Assembly: GCF_030580995.1 (NCBI RefSeq)
Contig: NZ_JAUQSZ010000006.1
Span: forward strand, 124,001-188,000
Origin: Sphingomonas immobilis
Lineage (GTDB): Bacteria > Pseudomonadota > Alphaproteobacteria > Sphingomonadales > Sphingomonadaceae
Direction of reading: 5' to 3'
Length of the DNA: 64,000 bases
Below the pieces are notes generated by a model. It ran no database searches and was not told the origin of the DNA. It was given only the letters and a program-made list of their open reading frames with translations. A program made the translations under genes and the position numbers. Shown one piece after another: positions 28,609 through 39,205 of this stretch. Each line of letters opens with the position of its first letter. Position 1 is the stretch's first letter.

Positions 28609-29058
28609 CTAACGCGGGAGCGGCTGCAGATCAGGCTCCATGAAACCGAGCCGAGCCTCAACCGACATCAACCGTGCCTCGCTGTAGAAGCGCAACGGCC
28701 AGTCGCGCCTGCCTGCGGGGCTCGCCAGCAGCGCGTTCACCGCCTCCACCAGCGGCTCGCCTTCGGGCCGGTCGCGCAGACATGCGCGGACGCCGGCGAT
28801 GAAGCAGCGCGTGATCGTGTCGTGATAGCCCTGGGTCGCGTCGTTCACCCCGCCGACCGAGGCGTTGTAGGCCGAGATCAGCCCGGCGATGCGCGCGTCC
28901 ACGTCGATATCGGGCCGGTCGCGGATCAGCCACAGCGTGGTCGATAGATGCGCCTCGTGCGTCCATTCCTCCTTGGGCAGCGTGCGCGCAAGGAAACGCT
29001 CGCCGGTCTCGCGGACGGCGGCGCAGCTTTCGAACGGACGGTACGGCAGGTCGGTCAT
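28609..29058 (-). CDS. Conserved hypothetical protein
   Basis: A 149-residue protein I do not recognise. It is mostly helical, with conserved-looking blocks EEWTHEAHLSTTLWLI, GVNDATQGYHDTITRCFI and WPLRFYSEARLMSVEARLGF. The several His residues (H-E-A-H, Y-H-D-T) could be functional or metal-binding, but no known motif fits. No signal peptide or membrane helix. The start is the ATG at 29058 (MTDLPYRPFES). It lies 44 bases downstream of pckA on the same strand. Confidence 0.65.
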   Translation of the reverse strand: MTDLPYRPFESCAAVRETGERFLARTLPKEEWTHEAHLSTTLWLIRDRPDIDVDARIAGLISAYNASVGGVNDATQGYHDTITRCFIAGVRACLRDRPEGEPLVEAVNALLASPAGRRDWPLRFYSEARLMSVEARLGFMEPDLQPLPR

Positions 29059-29101
29059 CGATCGGGCTTTCACTGGAAGCCCGATCGAGGAACCGGGCAG
29101 G

Positions 29102-30715
<1,614 letters not shown>

Positions 30716-30882
30716 CAATAAATCTCCTCATCGCGCCGGTTTAGGGACAGCGGTGTATGTGATATCTCTTGCGAGCCATTATCGCTACGTCCCGCTTCGG
30801 TCAAACGAGACAAATTGATCTGGTTGAGCGTGTCCCGGCTTTGGACTAATCGGGCATCCGGTAACAAAGGCCACCGCCCAAG

Positions 30883-31590
30883 ATGACGGCTACGATCGCG
30901 CTCGTCGATGACGATCGCAACATCCTGACCTCGGTGTCGATCGCGCTTCAGGCCGAGGGCTTCGTCACGCGGCTCTATTCGGATGGCGAGACGGCACTGA
31001 AGGCGCTGACCGAGAACCCGCCCGAGCTGGCGATCTTCGACATCAAGATGCCGCGCATGGATGGATTGGAGCTGCTCCGCCGACTGCGCGAGAAGAGCAC
31101 GATGCCGGTGATCTTCCTCACCTCCAAGGACGACGAGCTCGACGAGGCGCTCGGGCTGGCGATGGGCGCGGACGACTACATCGCCAAGCCTTTCTCACAC
31201 CGGCTGCTGATCGCCAGAATCCGCGCAATTCTGCGCCGTACGGAGGTCGCACAGGCCCCGGCGGGCGAGAGTGGCGAACCGTCCGAGACGGTGCTGGTGC
31301 GCGGCCGGCTGGAGATGGATACCGCGCGCCACCGCGTCACCTGGGGAGGCGGCGTCGTCACACTGACCGTCACCGAATTCCTGATTCTGGAGGCGCTGGC
31401 GCAGCGGCCCGGCGTCGTGAAGACGCGCAACCAGTTGATGGACGCGGCCTATCACGACGACATCTACGTCGATGACCGCACCATCGACAGCCACATCAAG
31501 CGCGTGCGCAGGAAATTCCGCCAGGTCGATCCAGAGTTCGACTCCATCGAAACGCTCTACGGTGCCGGATATCGATTCTCGGAGGAGTGA
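30883..31590 (+). CDS. chvI: ChvI-family response regulator
   Basis: OmpR/PhoB-type regulator partnered with ChvG. The 235-residue protein has a receiver with D10/D11 acidic pocket (LVDDDRN), phospho-acceptor D53 ([11 protein letters not shown]) and K102 (YIAKPFS). The C-terminal winged helix carries [29 protein letters not shown] and [16 protein letters not shown]. In alphaproteobacteria ChvI-ChvG responds to acidity and envelope stress and affects central metabolism. It starts with ATG at 30883 and heads the chvI-chvG-hprK-rapZ-EIIA-ptsH array. Confidence 0.93.
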   Translation: MTATIALVDDDRNILTSVSIALQAEGFVTRLYSDGETALKALTENPPELAIFDIKMPRMDGLELLRRLREKSTMPVIFLTSKDDELDEALGLAMGADDYIAKPFSHRLLIARIRAILRRTEVAQAPAGESGEPSETVLVRGRLEMDTARHRVTWGGGVVTLTVTEFLILEALAQRPGVVKTRNQLMDAAYHDDIYVDDRTIDSHIKRVRRKFRQVDPEFDSIETLYGAGYRFSEE

Positions 31591-33124
31591 CGACCGCGAG
31601 CTGACGCTGCGCTGGTCCGCCCGGGTTTCGCTGACGCCGCGAATCCTGTTCGTCAACGTGTTCGCGCTGGCGCTGCTGGCGGGCGGGTTCTTCTACCTCG
31701 ATTCGTACCGCAGCCGCATCGTCGACTACCGCGTGGCGCAATCGGGGCGCGAGACCCGGCTGATCGCCGAGGCGCTGGGCGCGGCACCGACGGCGGAGCG
31801 GCCTGCCCTCGCGCTCAGGCTGGCGCGCGATACCGGCGTGTGGGTTCGGCTCTACACCACCAACGACGCGCCCGCGCTCGACACGCGCGCGCTCGGCCTG
31901 CGCAATTTCGGGCTGGCCGATCCCGACAAGCAACCCTGGACGCTTGGCGCAGCGCGTTTCCTCGACGCGATGATCGACACCGTGGCAGGGGCGCCGCGCG
32001 CGCCTTTGTACCGCGAGCGTCGAAAAGCGCTCGACTGGCCCGATGTGCGCCCGGCGCTCGTCATGTCGCGGGCGCACGCGACCGTCTGGCGCGCGCCGGA
32101 TCGCACGCCCGTGATCACCGCCGCCTCCGCCATGCCCGGCGGCGGCGTGGTGATGACGACGGTCAACGCGCGCGACATCACGCAGACGGTGCGGATCGAG
32201 CGCTACCGGCTGGCCATCATCCTGCTGGTCGTCTCGATCGTGTCGATCCTGTTGTCGCTGTTCCTCGCGCGCACCATCGTGCGGCCGCTGCGCCGCCTCG
32301 CCCGTGCGGCGGTGCGGGTGCGGCTCGGGCGCGCGCGCGAGGTGGTGGTGCCGCGCCTCCCCACCCGCCGCGACGAGATCGGCATGCTCGCCCGCGCGCT
32401 CTCCGACATGAGCCTCGCGCTGCGTGCGCGCATCGACGCGATCGAAGCCTTCGCCGCCGACGTGACGCATGAGATGAAGAACCCCCTCGCCTCGCTGAGA
32501 TCGGCGGTGGAGGGGCTCGCCAGCATCCGCGATCCGGCGTTGCAGGAGCAGCTGATGGCGATCGTGCGGGACGACGTTCACCGGCTCGATCGGCTGATCA
32601 CCGACATTTCGGAAGCCTCGCGGCTCGACGCGCAGCTCAGCCGCGTGAAGTTCGAGCGCGTCGATATCGGCGCGATGATCGCCGCCTTGCTTGCGCAGCG
32701 CGACGCGCGCGGCGTAGAACGCGGCATCACCTTGCGCTTCGACCGCCTCGATGCCGAACAGCTCGTCACGCTCGGCGAAGGCGCGCGACTGGAACGGGTA
32801 TTCGAGAACCTGATCGACAACGCGATTTCCTTTTCGCCCGACGGCGGCCTGATCGTCATCGCGGCTGCAGGGGCCGAGGGCGACCTGCTCATCCGCGTCG
32901 AGGACGAGGGCCCCGGCGTGCCCGAGGATGCGCGCGAACAGGTATTCCGCCGCTTCCAGTCGCTGCGCCCCGATGGCGAGGCGTTCGGCAAGCACAGCGG
33001 GCTCGGCCTCGCCATCGCGCGGACCGTGGTCGAGGCGCATCACGGCACGATCAGCATCGAAAACCGCGCGGACGGCACGCCCGGCGCGGCCTTCGTCGTG
33101 CAGCTTCCGTTGGCGCAGGCGTGA
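31562..33124 (+). CDS. chvG: ChvG-family sensor histidine kinase
   Basis: Inner-membrane kinase for ChvI, 520 residues. A first membrane helix at about residues 27-47 ([19 protein letters not shown]), a periplasmic sensor of about 165 residues, a second helix at 217-235, HAMP, and the DHp motif [16 protein letters not shown] with H303. ATP-binding N and G boxes follow ([42 protein letters not shown]). The start is uncertain: GTG at 31562 overlaps chvI by 29 bases; a CTG at 31601 is possible. The stop overlaps the hprK start. Confidence 0.92.
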   Translation: MPDIDSRRSDDRELTLRWSARVSLTPRILFVNVFALALLAGGFFYLDSYRSRIVDYRVAQSGRETRLIAEALGAAPTAERPALALRLARDTGVWVRLYTTNDAPALDTRALGLRNFGLADPDKQPWTLGAARFLDAMIDTVAGAPRAPLYRERRKALDWPDVRPALVMSRAHATVWRAPDRTPVITAASAMPGGGVVMTTVNARDITQTVRIERYRLAIILLVVSIVSILLSLFLARTIVRPLRRLARAAVRVRLGRAREVVVPRLPTRRDEIGMLARALSDMSLALRARIDAIEAFAADVTHEMKNPLASLRSAVEGLASIRDPALQEQLMAIVRDDVHRLDRLITDISEASRLDAQLSRVKFERVDIGAMIAALLAQRDARGVERGITLRFDRLDAEQLVTLGEGARLERVFENLIDNAISFSPDGGLIVIAAAGAEGDLLIRVEDEGPGVPEDAREQVFRRFQSLRPDGEAFGKHSGLGLAIARTVVEAHHGTISIENRADGTPGAAFVVQLPLAQA

Positions 33125-33552
33125 CGCCGCCGCTGCGCATTCACGCGACCGCCGTCGCGATCGGCGGGCACGGCGTACTGCTGCTCGGCGGATCGGGCGC
33201 GGGCAAGTCCGACCTCGCGCTGCGGCTGATCGATCGCGGCGCGCTGCTGGTGAGCGACGACCAGACCAACCTCACCACCGACGACGGGAGCCTGCTCGCC
33301 TCCCCCCCGAATACGATCGCGGGCCTGATCGAGGTACGCGGCATCGGCATCGTCACGGTGGCGCACCGTGCCAGCGCGCGCGTCGCCCTGCTTGTCCGGC
33401 TCGAAGGCGAGGTGCCGCGCATGCCCGACAAGGGCTTGTCTGAGGAGATCGCGGGCGTCCGCCTGCCGGTGATGACGGTCGATCCCGCCGCGATGTCCGC
33501 CCCGATCAAGGTAGAGCTCGCCTTGCGTCTGGCGACGGAGGGGGCCACATGA
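33121..33552 (+). CDS. hprK: Short HPr kinase/phosphorylase
   Basis: A 143-residue C-terminal-domain-only HprK of the alphaproteobacterial type, expected to phosphorylate or dephosphorylate HPr on Ser. The Walker A loop is LLGGSGAGKSDLALRL, followed by GALLVSDDQTNLTTDDG and the HprK signature EVRGIGIVTV. Firmicute enzymes are about twice as long and carry an extra N-terminal domain, which is absent here. It starts with GTG overlapping the chvG stop; its own stop overlaps the rapZ ATG. Confidence 0.9.
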   Translation: MTPPLRIHATAVAIGGHGVLLLGGSGAGKSDLALRLIDRGALLVSDDQTNLTTDDGSLLASPPNTIAGLIEVRGIGIVTVAHRASARVALLVRLEGEVPRMPDKGLSEEIAGVRLPVMTVDPAAMSAPIKVELALRLATEGAT

Positions 33553-34499
33553 CGATCGACATGAGCAGCGATCGCCAGGACATATTGCTCGTCACCGGCA
33601 TGTCGGGCGCGGGCAAGTCGACGGTATTGCGCACGCTCGAGGATCTCGGCTGGGAGGTGGTCGACAACCTCCCGCTGCTGTTGCTCGACCGGCTGCTGAG
33701 CGCACCCTTGCCCAAGGGGGCCGAACGCTCGACCCAGCCGCTGGCGATCGGCTTCGGCGCCAAGACGCGCGATTTCGACCCGGCGCGCATCGTCGCCCGC
33801 ATCAAGGCGCTCGGCGAGGAGCAGGGCCGCGATATCGGCACGCTGTTTCTCGATTGCGCGGGCGGCGAACTGGAGCGGCGCTATTCGGAGACGCGGCGGC
33901 GGCATCCGCTCGCGCTCGACCGCCCCGCCGCCGACGGCATCGCCCGCGAACGCGAACTGCTCGCGCCGATCCGCCGCTGGGCGAACCGGCTGATCGACAC
34001 GACCGATCTCAGCGCCAACGAACTCGCGCAGCAGGTGCGCGCGACCTTCGGCGGCGAAGGGCTCGGCGAGCCGACGTTGCAGGTCATGTCGTTCGGCTTC
34101 GCACGCGGCCTGCCGCGCAACGCCGATCTCGTGTTCGACATGCGCTTCCTGCGCAACCCGCACTGGGTGCCCGAGCTGCGCCCCGGCACCGGCCTCGACG
34201 CCGACGTCAGCGCCTATGTGGCGGCGGATCCGGCCTATGAAGGTGCGGTCGGGCAGATCGAGTCGCTGCTGCTGCTGTTGCTCCCGCGCTACAGGGCGGA
34301 AGGGAAATCATACGTTACCGTCGCCTTCGGCTGTACCGGCGGGAGACACCGGTCTGTCCACGTGACGGAACGTGTTGCTGGCCGGTTGCGCGAGGCGGGA
34401 TTTTCGCCCACGGTCCTGCATCGCGATCTCGCCACAGCGCCGCAGGACTCACTGGAGGGCGCGTCCGGGAACGCCGACGGGGTCGGGAAACAGAATTGA
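33549..34499 (+). CDS. rapZ: RapZ/YvcJ-family nucleotide-binding protein
   Basis: A 316-residue P-loop protein. Walker A is VTGMSGAGKSTVLRTLEDLG, followed by the invariant WEVVDNLPLLLL. The C-terminal domain has the conserved MRFLRNPHWVPELRPGTG and a C-G-C-T-G-G-R-H-R-S-V element (FGCTGGRHRSV), which in E. coli RapZ belongs to the glucosamine-6-phosphate and RNA-binding half. It starts with ATG overlapping hprK. In this setting it may link RNA turnover or amino-sugar status to the PTS; that role is inferred. Confidence 0.92.
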   Translation: MTIDMSSDRQDILLVTGMSGAGKSTVLRTLEDLGWEVVDNLPLLLLDRLLSAPLPKGAERSTQPLAIGFGAKTRDFDPARIVARIKALGEEQGRDIGTLFLDCAGGELERRYSETRRRHPLALDRPAADGIARERELLAPIRRWANRLIDTTDLSANELAQQVRATFGGEGLGEPTLQVMSFGFARGLPRNADLVFDMRFLRNPHWVPELRPGTGLDADVSAYVAADPAYEGAVGQIESLLLLLLPRYRAEGKSYVTVAFGCTGGRHRSVHVTERVAGRLREAGFSPTVLHRDLATAPQDSLEGASGNADGVGKQN

Positions 34500-34906
34500 T
34501 GATCGGGCTTGTTCTGGTAACGCACGGTCGGCTCGCCGACGAATTCGTGATGGCGATGGAGCATGTCGTCGGCAAGCAGGAGCGGATCGCCGCGGTCGCG
34601 ATCGGCCCCGACGACGACATGGAAGCGCGCCGCAACGAGATTGCCGAGGCGATCAAGGCGGTGGACGCCGGGCGCGGCGTGATCGTTCTGACCGATCTGT
34701 TCGGCGGCACGCCCTCCAACCTTGCCATCTCGCTGATGGAACGCGGCCGGATCGAGGTGATCGCCGGCATCAACCTGCCGATGCTTATCCGGCTGGAATC
34801 GGCGCGAAAATCGATGAAGGTGGTTGACGCTGTCGCCGCCGCGCGTGAAGCTGGCCGCAAATATATCTCGGTCGCGTCCGAGGTGCTGGGAGAGGCGGCT
34901 GCGTGA
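34499..34906 (+). CDS. PTS EIIA component, mannose family
   Basis: A 135-residue EIIA-Man-type domain. The phospho-accepting His is in the N-terminal VLVTHGRLADEF, and the conserved VLTDLFGGTPSNLA block follows at about residue 65. No EIIB, EIIC or EIID is encoded here, so it probably acts as a regulator receiving phosphate from HPr rather than in sugar uptake. The ATG at 34499 overlaps the rapZ stop by one base (TGATG). Its stop overlaps the ptsH GTG. Confidence 0.9.
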   Translation: MIGLVLVTHGRLADEFVMAMEHVVGKQERIAAVAIGPDDDMEARRNEIAEAIKAVDAGRGVIVLTDLFGGTPSNLAISLMERGRIEVIAGINLPMLIRLESARKSMKVVDAVAAAREAGRKYISVASEVLGEAAA

Positions 34907-35178
34907 GCCAGGTTACCAAGACGGTCCTCATCACCAACAAGCGCGGCCTGCACGCGCGCGCTTCCGCGAAATTCGTGACGCTCGCCTCCACGCAAGCCTG
35001 TGAGGTCGCCGTCGAGAAGGACGGTTCGGGATCGGTCACCGGCACCTCGATCATGGGATTGATGATGCTGGGCGCGGCGATGGGCGATTCGATCATCATC
35101 AGTGCCGACGGCGACGGTGCCGAAGCCGCCGTTAGTGCGCTCGCAGAACTGGTCGAGGCGCGTTTCGGCGAGGAATGA
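34903..35178 (+). CDS. ptsH: HPr phosphocarrier
   Basis: A 91-residue HPr. The His phosphorylated by enzyme I is in NKRGLHARASAKF, and the regulatory Ser for HprK is in GTSIMGLMMLGAA. Having both, with hprK three genes upstream, supports a signalling PTS controlled at two sites. It starts with GTG overlapping the EIIA stop. Enzyme I is not in this window. Last gene of the chvI array. Confidence 0.94.
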   Translation: MSQVTKTVLITNKRGLHARASAKFVTLASTQACEVAVEKDGSGSVTGTSIMGLMMLGAAMGDSIIISADGDGAEAAVSALAELVEARFGEE

Positions 35179-35316
35179 CCGCAGATCGTTACGCTGGTGA
35201 ATTCTTGGTCATAAACCGTTCAGCCGCGAGACTTTATTTGCGCTCGATCGTTCCCTCATGCGATGGCGCTTTCGGCTCGTTTCACCGCAAGCGCTGACTG
35301 GACTGGAGCTCTTCAG

Positions 35317-35943
35317 ATGTTGAACACAAAGAACGCACGCCGCGGCATGATCGGGGCGTTGCTGGCCGCTACCCTGCTGACGGCGGGTTGCGCGACCGAG
35401 ACTACCTATCGCCCAGCGACCGGCCAGGGCTTCGCGCGCAGCGGCTATAGTGACCGCCAGATCGAATCGAACCGCTTCATGGTGAGCTTCGCGGGCAACA
35501 GCTACACCTCGCGCGATACCGTCGAGCGCTACCTGCTCTACCGCGCCGCCGAGCTGACCGTGCAGCAGGGCTTCGACAATTTCGTGATGGCCGAGCGCCA
35601 GACCGACAAGCGCCAGCGCACCTACACGACGCCGGGAATCGGCTACGGCGGCTATGGTGGCTTCGGCGGCGGGTTCGGCTTCGGCTACGGCGGCTGGGGC
35701 CCGAGCTGGCGCTACGGCGGGCGCGGCTTCGGCGGCTGGCGTTCGTGGGATCCGTTCTGGGGCGATCCCTTCTTCGATCGCAGCATCGACGTCCAGACGA
35801 TCGACAAGTTCGAGGCCAATGCCGAGATCATCCTCGGCCACGGCCCGAAGCCCAGGGACAACATCCGCGCCTTCGACGCGCGCGACGTCATCAAGAACCT
35901 GGGCCCGACGATCGTGATGCCGGAAACCGGCCCGAAACGCTGA
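35317..35943 (+). CDS. Gly/Tyr-rich lipoprotein, CC0125-like
   Basis: A 208-residue putative lipoprotein. The signal peptide ends in a lipobox (LLTAGCA), so Cys is the likely lipidated residue. A folded N-terminal part (TYRPATGQGFARSGYSDRQI ... VERYLLYRAAELTVQQGFDNF) is followed by a low-complexity Gly/Tyr/Phe/Trp stretch (about residues 108-145) and a conserved C-terminal tail. Such CC0125/CC1285-type lipoproteins are frequent in alphaproteobacteria and uncharacterised. The ATG at 35317 is the one that places the signal peptide first. It is convergent with secA across hairpin repeats. Confidence 0.8.
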   Translation: MLNTKNARRGMIGALLAATLLTAGCATETTYRPATGQGFARSGYSDRQIESNRFMVSFAGNSYTSRDTVERYLLYRAAELTVQQGFDNFVMAERQTDKRQRTYTTPGIGYGGYGGFGGGFGFGYGGWGPSWRYGGRGFGGWRSWDPFWGDPFFDRSIDVQTIDKFEANAEIILGHGPKPRDNIRAFDARDVIKNLGPTIVMPETGPKR

Positions 35944-35954
35944 TGTCTTTCTAG

Positions 35955-36057
35955 CCCCTCCCCTTCAGGGGAGGGGTTGGGGTGGGGCCGCGTCGCAAGC
36001 GATCTCTCTGCGAGACGTCCCCCGCCCCTTGCCCCTCCCCTGAAGGGGAGGGGTTTT
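35955..36057. terminator. Mirror-image hairpins between lipoprotein gene and secA
   Basis: The stem CCCCTCCCC/GGGGAGGGG occurs twice: around TTCA at 35955-35976 and, as the inverted copy, around TGAA at 36032-36053. The second is followed by TTTT (36054-36057) on the plus strand, giving a plausible intrinsic terminator for the lipoprotein gene. The pair sits between convergent genes, a suitable place for termination on both strands. The same doublet logic as the other repeats suggests a dispersed element used as terminator. Confidence 0.65.
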
Positions 36058-36062
36058 CCATG

Positions 36063-38795
36063 TCACACCGCCCCGTGGCAGTGCTTGTACTTCCGCCCCG
36101 ATCCGCACGGGCACACCGCGTTGCGGCTTACCTTGCCTTCCCAGCTAGCAGGATCCTGGCCGATCTCGTCGCCTTCTGGGCGCGGGATCGACAGCGGCGG
36201 TTGCATCGTCGTCGTAATCAACCCGCCACCGTCGAGATCGAACGTATCGTCCTCGCCGCTGAACGGGTCGAAATGCGTGGTGATGAAGTCGGGCAGATCG
36301 GGCAGCGTGGGCGGCGGCTGGATCTGGAACTCGGCATAGGCGATCGTCTTGGTCACGTCCTCGCGGATCTGGTCGAGCATGCGCTGGAAAAGCGAGAACG
36401 CCTCCTGCTTGTACTCGTTGATCGGCGTCTTCTGCGCATAGGCGCGCAGATGGACGACCTGACGCAGCGCGTCGAGCGTCGCGAGATGCTCCTTCCAGTG
36501 ATGGTCGAGGTTCTGCAGCAGGATCGACTTTTCGACCTGGATCCAGGTCTCGGGATCGAGCGACGCGGCCTTCTCCGCCACCAAGGTATCGGCGGCGGCC
36601 TTGACGCGCTCCTCGACGATCTCGGGGTCGATGGCGTCCTCGCTCAACCATTCCTCGACCGGCGGCACGACGTTGAGCAGCTCGCCCGCGCGCACCTTCA
36701 TGCCTTCGACGTCCCACTGCTCGGGGTATGATCCCGGCGGGCACGCCTCGCCGACAACGGCGTTGACCGTCTCCGTGCGCATGTCCTCGACCACGTCGCC
36801 GACGGTATCGGCGTCCATGATGTCGCTGCGCTGCTCGTAGATGACCTTGCGCTGGTCGTTCATTACGTCATCATATTCGACGACCTGCTTGCGGATATCG
36901 TAGTTGCGCGCCTCGACCTTTCGCTGCGCCGTCTCGATCGCCTTCGACAGCCAGGGCGAGCCGATCGCCTCGCCGTCCGGGATGTTCGAGCGCATCATCT
37001 TGGCGAACAAAGTGTCCGGGCCGAAGATGCGCAGCAGATCGTCGTCGAGGCTCAGGTAGAAGCGCGAGAGGCCGGGATCGCCCTGACGGCCCGAACGGCC
37101 GCGCAACTGGTTGTCGATGCGGCGGCTCTCGTGCCGCTCGGTGCCGAGCACGAACAGACCGCCCGCGTCGAGCACCGCCTGTTTCTCCGCCGCGATCTCG
37201 AGCCGGATGCGCTCGATCGCCGCCTCGCGTTCGGGCCCCTCGGGCATTTCCGCGAGCTCGTCGTTGATGCGGAATTCGAGATTGCCGCCAAGCTGGATGT
37301 CAGTGCCGCGACCCGCCATGTTGGTGGCGATCGTCACTGCCGACTTGCGACCGGCCTGCGCGACGATATGCGCCTCCATCTCATGGAAGCGGGCGTTCAG
37401 CACCTTGTGATCGACCCCTTCCTGCGTGAGAAATTCGCTCAGCAGTTCCGATTTCTCGATCGAGACCGTGCCGACCAGCACCGGCTGGCCGCGCTCGGCA
37501 TGCACGCCGATCTTCTTGGCGATCGCGGCGAACTTGTCCTGCGTGTTCTTGTAGAACTCGTCCTCCTCGTCGACGCGCTTCACGTCGACGTTGGTGGGGA
37601 TCGTGACGACGTTCATCTTGTAGATTTCGAAGAACTCGGCCGCCTCGGTCGCGGCGGTGCCCGTCATGCCCGAGAGCTTGGGGTACATGCGGAAATAATT
37701 CTGGAAGGTGATCGAGGCCATCGTCTGGTTCTCGGGCTCGATCTCGACGCCCTCCTTGGCCTCCACCGCCTGGTGCAGGCCGTCCGACCAGCGCCGCCCG
37801 TCCATCATGCGGCCGGTGAATTCGTCGATGATGATGACCTTGCCGTCCTTCACCAGATAATCGACGTCGCGCTTGAACATCATGTTCGCGCGCAGTGCCT
37901 GGTTGGTGTGATGCACGACCTGCGTATTCTCGAAATCGTAGAGGTTCGCGCCCTCCAGCAGCCCGGCGGTCTCGAGCATCCGCTCGACCTTCTCGGTGCC
38001 GTCCTCGGTCAGGATGATCGACTTCTGCTTCTCGTCCTTCTCGTAATCCTCGGGCGCGAGCTGCTTCACGACGGCATCGACCAGCTTGTAGAGATCGGAC
38101 TTGTCGTCGGTCGGGCCGGAAATGATCAGCGGCGTGCGCGCCTCGTCGATCAGCACCGAATCGACCTCGTCGACGATCGCCATGTTGAAGGCGCGCTGCA
38201 CCATCGATCCGCGATCATACTTCATGTTGTCGCGCAGATAATCGAAGCCGAACTCGTTGTTCGTGCCGTAGGTGATGTCGGAATGATACGCCGCCCGGCG
38301 CTGATCGTCGCTGAGATTGGGAATGATGACGCCCACGGTCAGGCCGAGGAAGCGGTAGACCTGCCCCATCCACTCGGCGTCGCGCGCGGCGAGATAGTCG
38401 TTGACGGTGATGACGTGGACGCCGGTGCCCGGTAGCGCATTGAGGTAGGTGGCGAGCGTTGCCACCAGCGTCTTGCCCTCGCCGGTGCGCATCTCGGCGA
38501 TCTCGCCGCGGTGGAGGACGATGCCGCCGATCATCTGCACGTCGAAGTGGCGCATGCCCATCGTGCGCTTCGCAGCTTCGCGCACCGTGGCGAAGGCCTC
38601 GGGCAGCAGATCGTCGAGCGTCTCGCCCGCCGCCAGCCGCTCGCGGAAGCGTGCGGTCTGCTGCGAGAGCTCCTCGTCCGACATGGCCGAGAGCGACGGT
38701 TCGAAGGCGGCGATCTTGTTGACGATGCTGCCGAGCGATTTGACGTAGCGATCGTTCGAGGAGCCGAACAGGGTTTTGGCAAGGCCGCCGAGCAT
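36063..38795 (-). CDS. secA: preprotein translocase ATPase SecA
   Basis: The motor that drives unfolded preproteins through SecYEG. The 910-residue protein starts [20 protein letters not shown]. Walker A is [11 protein letters not shown], the DEAD-like [20 protein letters not shown] follows, and the second nucleotide domain has [15 protein letters not shown]. The C-terminus ends in the zinc-binding SEC-C motif [17 protein letters not shown], which contacts SecB. The ATG at 38795 matches the conserved N-terminus; an open frame upstream is not part of the protein. Confidence 0.98.
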   Translation of the reverse strand: MLGGLAKTLFGSSNDRYVKSLGSIVNKIAAFEPSLSAMSDEELSQQTARFRERLAAGETLDDLLPEAFATVREAAKRTMGMRHFDVQMIGGIVLHRGEIAEMRTGEGKTLVATLATYLNALPGTGVHVITVNDYLAARDAEWMGQVYRFLGLTVGVIIPNLSDDQRRAAYHSDITYGTNNEFGFDYLRDNMKYDRGSMVQRAFNMAIVDEVDSVLIDEARTPLIISGPTDDKSDLYKLVDAVVKQLAPEDYEKDEKQKSIILTEDGTEKVERMLETAGLLEGANLYDFENTQVVHHTNQALRANMMFKRDVDYLVKDGKVIIIDEFTGRMMDGRRWSDGLHQAVEAKEGVEIEPENQTMASITFQNYFRMYPKLSGMTGTAATEAAEFFEIYKMNVVTIPTNVDVKRVDEEDEFYKNTQDKFAAIAKKIGVHAERGQPVLVGTVSIEKSELLSEFLTQEGVDHKVLNARFHEMEAHIVAQAGRKSAVTIATNMAGRGTDIQLGGNLEFRINDELAEMPEGPEREAAIERIRLEIAAEKQAVLDAGGLFVLGTERHESRRIDNQLRGRSGRQGDPGLSRFYLSLDDDLLRIFGPDTLFAKMMRSNIPDGEAIGSPWLSKAIETAQRKVEARNYDIRKQVVEYDDVMNDQRKVIYEQRSDIMDADTVGDVVEDMRTETVNAVVGEACPPGSYPEQWDVEGMKVRAGELLNVVPPVEEWLSEDAIDPEIVEERVKAAADTLVAEKAASLDPETWIQVEKSILLQNLDHHWKEHLATLDALRQVVHLRAYAQKTPINEYKQEAFSLFQRMLDQIREDVTKTIAYAEFQIQPPPTLPDLPDFITTHFDPFSGEDDTFDLDGGGLITTTMQPPLSIPRPEGDEIGQDPASWEGKVSRNAVCPCGSGRKYKHCHGAV

Positions 38796-38898
38796 GGGCA
38801 ATTCCAGTGTTTTCGAATTTGAGGAGAAGCGCCCGCAGGCACTGCCGGGGCGCGAAATGCAGGAGCAGTCAGGACGGCACCCGGCCGTCAGGGCGCGA

Positions 38899-39165
38899 TC
38901 AGATCCGCAGGCGGCTCGCGAAGATCGGCACCGCACGCGGGAGCGCCACGACGACCTGCGGCATCGCCGCGAGAGTCCGCAGGCCCGGCAGTTCGAATGG
39001 GACGGCCCGCGCGAGCGCCGGGCGGGCGCGCGAAACCTGACGAACCTCGCCCTGCGCGAGCGACACCGTGTGCGCGCTCACCGCGACCGCACGCCCGCCC
39101 GAGATCGCGCCGGTCAGCGCGGTCATCAGGGCCGAGAGGATGAGCAGCAGGTTCACAAGGCGCAT
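38899..39165 (-). CDS. Small exported protein of unknown function
   Basis: A possible 88-residue protein with a clear hydrophobic N-terminus ([20 protein letters not shown]) that reads as a signal peptide, followed by a short basic, Pro/Ala-rich mature part. It lies 40 bases after the glycosyltransferase stop and about 100 bases before secA on the same strand. No strong ribosome-binding site precedes the ATG and I do not recognise the family, so it is a candidate gene resting on the signal peptide and position. Confidence 0.5.
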   Translation of the reverse strand: MRLVNLLLILSALMTALTGAISGGRAVAVSAHTVSLAQGEVRQVSRARPALARAVPFELPGLRTLAAMPQVVVALPRAVPIFASRLRI

Positions 39166-39205
39166 CTATGAAGTCTTGCGGCTCCCGTCCAGTCGGGTCG
39201 CACGG

